A stretch of 64,000 nucleotides of DNA from a bacterium (GTDB lineage: Bacteria; JAJRZV01), in the NCBI GenBank assembly GCA_024275095.1, contig JAJRZV010000025.1, forward strand, positions 1 through 64,000, read 5' to 3'. Below, one piece after another: positions 61,804 to 64,000 of this stretch (positions are counted from its first letter, which is position 1; every line of letters begins with the position of its first letter). A program made the translations under genes and the position numbers. Under the pieces are notes generated by a model, which saw only the letters and a list, made by a program, of their open reading frames with translations, had not been told where the DNA came from and did not search any database.

Positions 61804-64000
61804 TCAGCGAGTTCCCGTTTCAATGACATCCATTCCCCTGAGTCCCATGGGTACAAGCAGTTTGTTCTCCGCTATTGCCACCCGCGTTGGGGGGGACGTT
61901 GTGGTAAAGAAGATGTGATTGTCAGGCGAGAGGTTTTTTGCATTGAGTACCACCCCCTTGAAAAGGAACCCCTGGCTCTCAATGTAACCTTCAAGATAGT
62001 ACCTGTTGTTTCTTACAGCTACAGGGTCAATAAAAGTAGTCAGTCCATCCATAACAACGTAGTCTCCTGTCACGGTGACGGTGATAAAGGAGGAGTACCA
62101 GTATCCAGGATAAAGTGACAACCCGAGAGGTATTACAGTATGTGTGAATGCTTCCGGAGAAGTGGAGGTCAATGCATGAGAATAAACGGTTAATGTTTGT
62201 TTCCCGGTATCGAGATAGGTTCGAACCCAGTGCGTTGATGTTCTTATCACACAATCTAACATGCTTGTCTCGCTATCAGATGCAGGCAAGGAATACAGAA
62301 GGGAAGGAGGAGTCGTGGTGGTGTCGTAAACACTGAGCGTGTTGTTGTTTATCACCAGTATCCGTCCATCACCGAGGTATTCCACCAGCGTGCCTTCGAT
62401 ATTTGTCCATTCAAACACGGGTGCTGTGATGTTGTCCATTTTCAAGGTGGCGAAGTAGGGTTTGATCACAGCGGTGTAGGTGTCTGCATAGTATGTTTGT
62501 TCGTAAATCCCCATATAGAACAACTGTTCGGACGCATCCCACCTCATGAGAGGCCGGGAGTAGGTGACGATGTAAGGGTAACTGTTCCAGATGGATTTAA
62601 GAACAAGATACCCCTTCACGAGATCAGGAGTGGTAACGTTGAAGACCAGAATGCCTTCCTGCGTGGTCATTTCATCATAAGTAAACCTGTCCTGCCGCAC
62701 GGGTACCATGAGATAATTGTTTGCATATCCAACGCTGTTCGGGAGAGGATTGACATTTTCCACTGACTGGCACCCTGTTACCAGTGCTCCTCCTGATGCG
62801 TGAATTTCAATCCTGAACAGGCTGAGCGTGTCGTATGTCCCGGTGAGCACACTCAGCACGTTGGGTGATATTTCTTTTGCCCATACAACGGGCCATCGCG
62901 ACATGATGCGCAGTACCGGCTGAAAATGCTCTTCGCCCGTGCGTACTACTTCGTACTGGTAATAAGCGAGCCCTGAAGGGGGATACCACCAGCCCCACCA
63001 GGGATTGCCACCTTCGTCCACCTGCATGATAATGTAATTGCCTGTTGCTATTACGTCCCGCACTGCCCGTATGAGCCGAAGTTCCGCCATGGACACGGGG
63101 TTGTCACGATTTGATAAATCTATTGCCTGGACTGAACGCCGGGATACGCTCAGAAACACGTTGTCCTGATAAGGTAGTATCCTCTGCACAATTCCGTGTT
63201 GCGCAACTTTTCCCCTTTCGACCAGGCGGTCTTCGTACAGGTCCACAAACTGAACATAACTGGTCAGCGGAAGCCACCATCTTCTTTCCGTATAAGGAAA
63301 AGCAATAAGGTTTTCCTCAGGCACCACAGTAAATGCTCTGTAGTCGTTGTATGCTTCACTGGCAGAATAATCACCGAACAGGAGCCTTGAGAGGAGTTTT
63401 GGATTTGATAAGTCCGAGACGTCGTACAGGGAAAGAGCTGTCCGGGCATTTTGGGGACCCAGCCCCAGAAGCAGGTCCCCCATCGGATAAAGCTGTTCAG
63501 ACCATCCGAGAACTTCTAACTCTCCCAGCACCTGCAGGTTTTCCGGGTCCGAAAAGTCAACGACAATCAGGGGGTCCATTCGTATGAACGTAATGGCGTA
63601 TCCTGTACGGCCCTGGAAGGCGCTGGCATAGAGCCTTTCGTTTTTGAGCGTTACGGACTGGAGCAATTTCCCGTTCTTCAGCGAAATGGTGTGCGCGTAA
63701 GCTTTATTCCATGTGGAAGAAAAGATCATGACCACATCCCCGTCAATCGCCATGCGGTGCTCGTCGTCCAGGTATCCAGGAATGGTCTCTACCCCGATTT
63801 CACGCAATGTCCCGTCCGGCTTAATGAGATAGGTGTAAATGGTGGAAATAGAGCTGTAGTTGTCATCCATGCCGGGTACAGCAAGGGCCGCGTATTCTCC
63901 GTTTACGACCATGCGGGTGAATACCAGGTTGGGCTCCAGGTATTCTCTGGCGCTGACTTCTACTGTGGAGCGGGCCTCGAGAGTGCCGTCAGGGCGAAGG
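61804..64000 (-). CDS. Secreted β-propeller domain protein (N-terminus outside window)
   Basis: The frame is open to the right edge, so the start lies outside; 732 residues are visible. It resembles the secreted 'β-propeller domain' family: repeated strand segments YLIKPDGTLREIGVETIPG, GELEVLGWSEQLYPMGDLL, NPVSMAELRLI and the C-terminal NKLLVPMGLRGMDVIETG. A Cys is seen in GALVTGCQSVENV. Members act at the cell surface; activity unknown. The gene is convergent with the MmgE/PrpD gene, the stops 11 bases apart. Confidence 0.8.
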   Translation of the reverse strand, partial: LRPDGTLEARSTVEVSAREYLEPNLVFTRMVVNGEYAALAVPGMDDNYSSISTIYTYLIKPDGTLREIGVETIPGYLDDEHRMAIDGDVVMIFSSTWNKAYAHTISLKNGKLLQSVTLKNERLYASAFQGRTGYAITFIRMDPLIVVDFSDPENLQVLGELEVLGWSEQLYPMGDLLLGLGPQNARTALSLYDVSDLSNPKLLSRLLFGDYSASEAYNDYRAFTVVPEENLIAFPYTERRWWLPLTSYVQFVDLYEDRLVERGKVAQHGIVQRILPYQDNVFLSVSRRSVQAIDLSNRDNPVSMAELRLIRAVRDVIATGNYIIMQVDEGGNPWWGWWYPPSGLAYYQYEVVRTGEEHFQPVLRIMSRWPVVWAKEISPNVLSVLTGTYDTLSLFRIEIHASGGALVTGCQSVENVNPLPNSVGYANNYLMVPVRQDRFTYDEMTTQEGILVFNVTTPDLVKGYLVLKSIWNSYPYIVTYSRPLMRWDASEQLFYMGIYEQTYYADTYTAVIKPYFATLKMDNITAPVFEWTNIEGTLVEYLGDGRILVINNNTLSVYDTTTTPPSLLYSLPASDSETSMLDCVIRTSTHWVRTYLDTGKQTLTVYSHALTSTSPEAFTHTVIPLGLSLYPGYWYSSFITVTVTGDYVVMDGLTTFIDPVAVRNNRYYLEGYIESQGFLFKGVVLNAKNLSPDNHIFFTTTSPPTRVAIAENKLLVPMGLRGMDVIETGTR

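Noticed and set aside
1-64000. CRISPR array
   Set aside because: No regularly spaced direct repeats are seen anywhere in the window.
1-64000. Insertion sequences or integrase/transposase genes near the accessory block
   Set aside because: No transposase, integrase or terminal repeats could be identified, despite the decayed genes and composition shift.
1-64000. Full reassignment of UAA or UAG to Glu
   Set aside because: Most genes end normally at these codons and use GAA/GAG for Glu throughout; only four sites are unusual.

Overview
The window looks like part of a chromosome from a Gram-negative, probably deltaproteobacterial or Myxococcota-like bacterium. The reasons are an Omp85/TamB pair, several lipoprotein signal peptides, a TonB-type protein, FtsEX with an EnvC-like partner, a regulatory PTS with both HprK and RapZ, many PilZ domains, a Hanks-type kinase and a 135-residue protein of a type I associate with that group. 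This placement is inference; there is no rRNA in the window. Genes are packed tightly, often overlap by 4-40 bases, and several convergent pairs overlap at their stop codons.

Layout. 1-3465 is an accessory block: the end of a HerA-like ATPase, an SRA/YDG-like plus HNH nuclease (McrA type), a Mig-like T:G mismatch DNA glycosylase with an iron-sulfur motif, and a very GC-rich DUF4236-TPR gene. The four are on one strand, nearly contiguous, and the last three overlap. 3466-10944 is a decayed region with remnants of a PIF1-like helicase, an FkbM methyltransferase and two secreted proteins. Two intact lipoprotein genes and an intact fluoride module (riboswitch, terminator, crcB, DUF190) sit among them. 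10945-13739 holds three PilZ genes, a phosphoesterase and a pentapeptide-repeat protein. 13841-27448 is a long minus-strand set: tamB, tamA, a conserved hypothetical, a split transketolase, ftsE, ftsX, an envC-like gene, ctpA and a ComEC-like gene. A tRNA-Gly, an ExeA-like ATPase, a large TPR gene and rho follow. 33531-35621 (plus strand) has a cyclic-nucleotide-binding protein, an AI-2E-family permease and a hypothetical gene.

35596-48572 is a second long minus-strand set: nadK, recN, an acetyltransferase, a Ser/Thr kinase, an M23 peptidase, hpf, ptsN, hprK, rapZ, a mannose-type EIIA, ptsH, ptsI, metK and ahcY. It forms a phosphotransfer relay without any sugar permease component in view. 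48686-55112 has rarA, a response-regulator diguanylate cyclase, a DUF59 protein, tRNA-Asp, an AmmeMemoRadiSam radical SAM enzyme between two small basic proteins, a membrane serine protease and a TonB-like protein. 55188-61792 has efp, pfkA, a class II aldolase, a ClpX-like ATPase, a metallo-hydrolase and an MmgE/PrpD protein. A beta-propeller protein runs off the right edge.

The least expected signals are: (i) the HerA / SRA-HNH / Mig-glycosylase cluster, which looks like a modification-dependent defence module carrying its own base-excision enzyme; (ii) in-frame UAA/UAG codons inside otherwise continuous protein homology at four places (tandem PilZ, TPR, EF-P, FkbM remnant), three of them directly after GTG; and (iii) two small proteins sharing an REAxFY tail that flank and overlap the AmmeMemoRadiSam gene.
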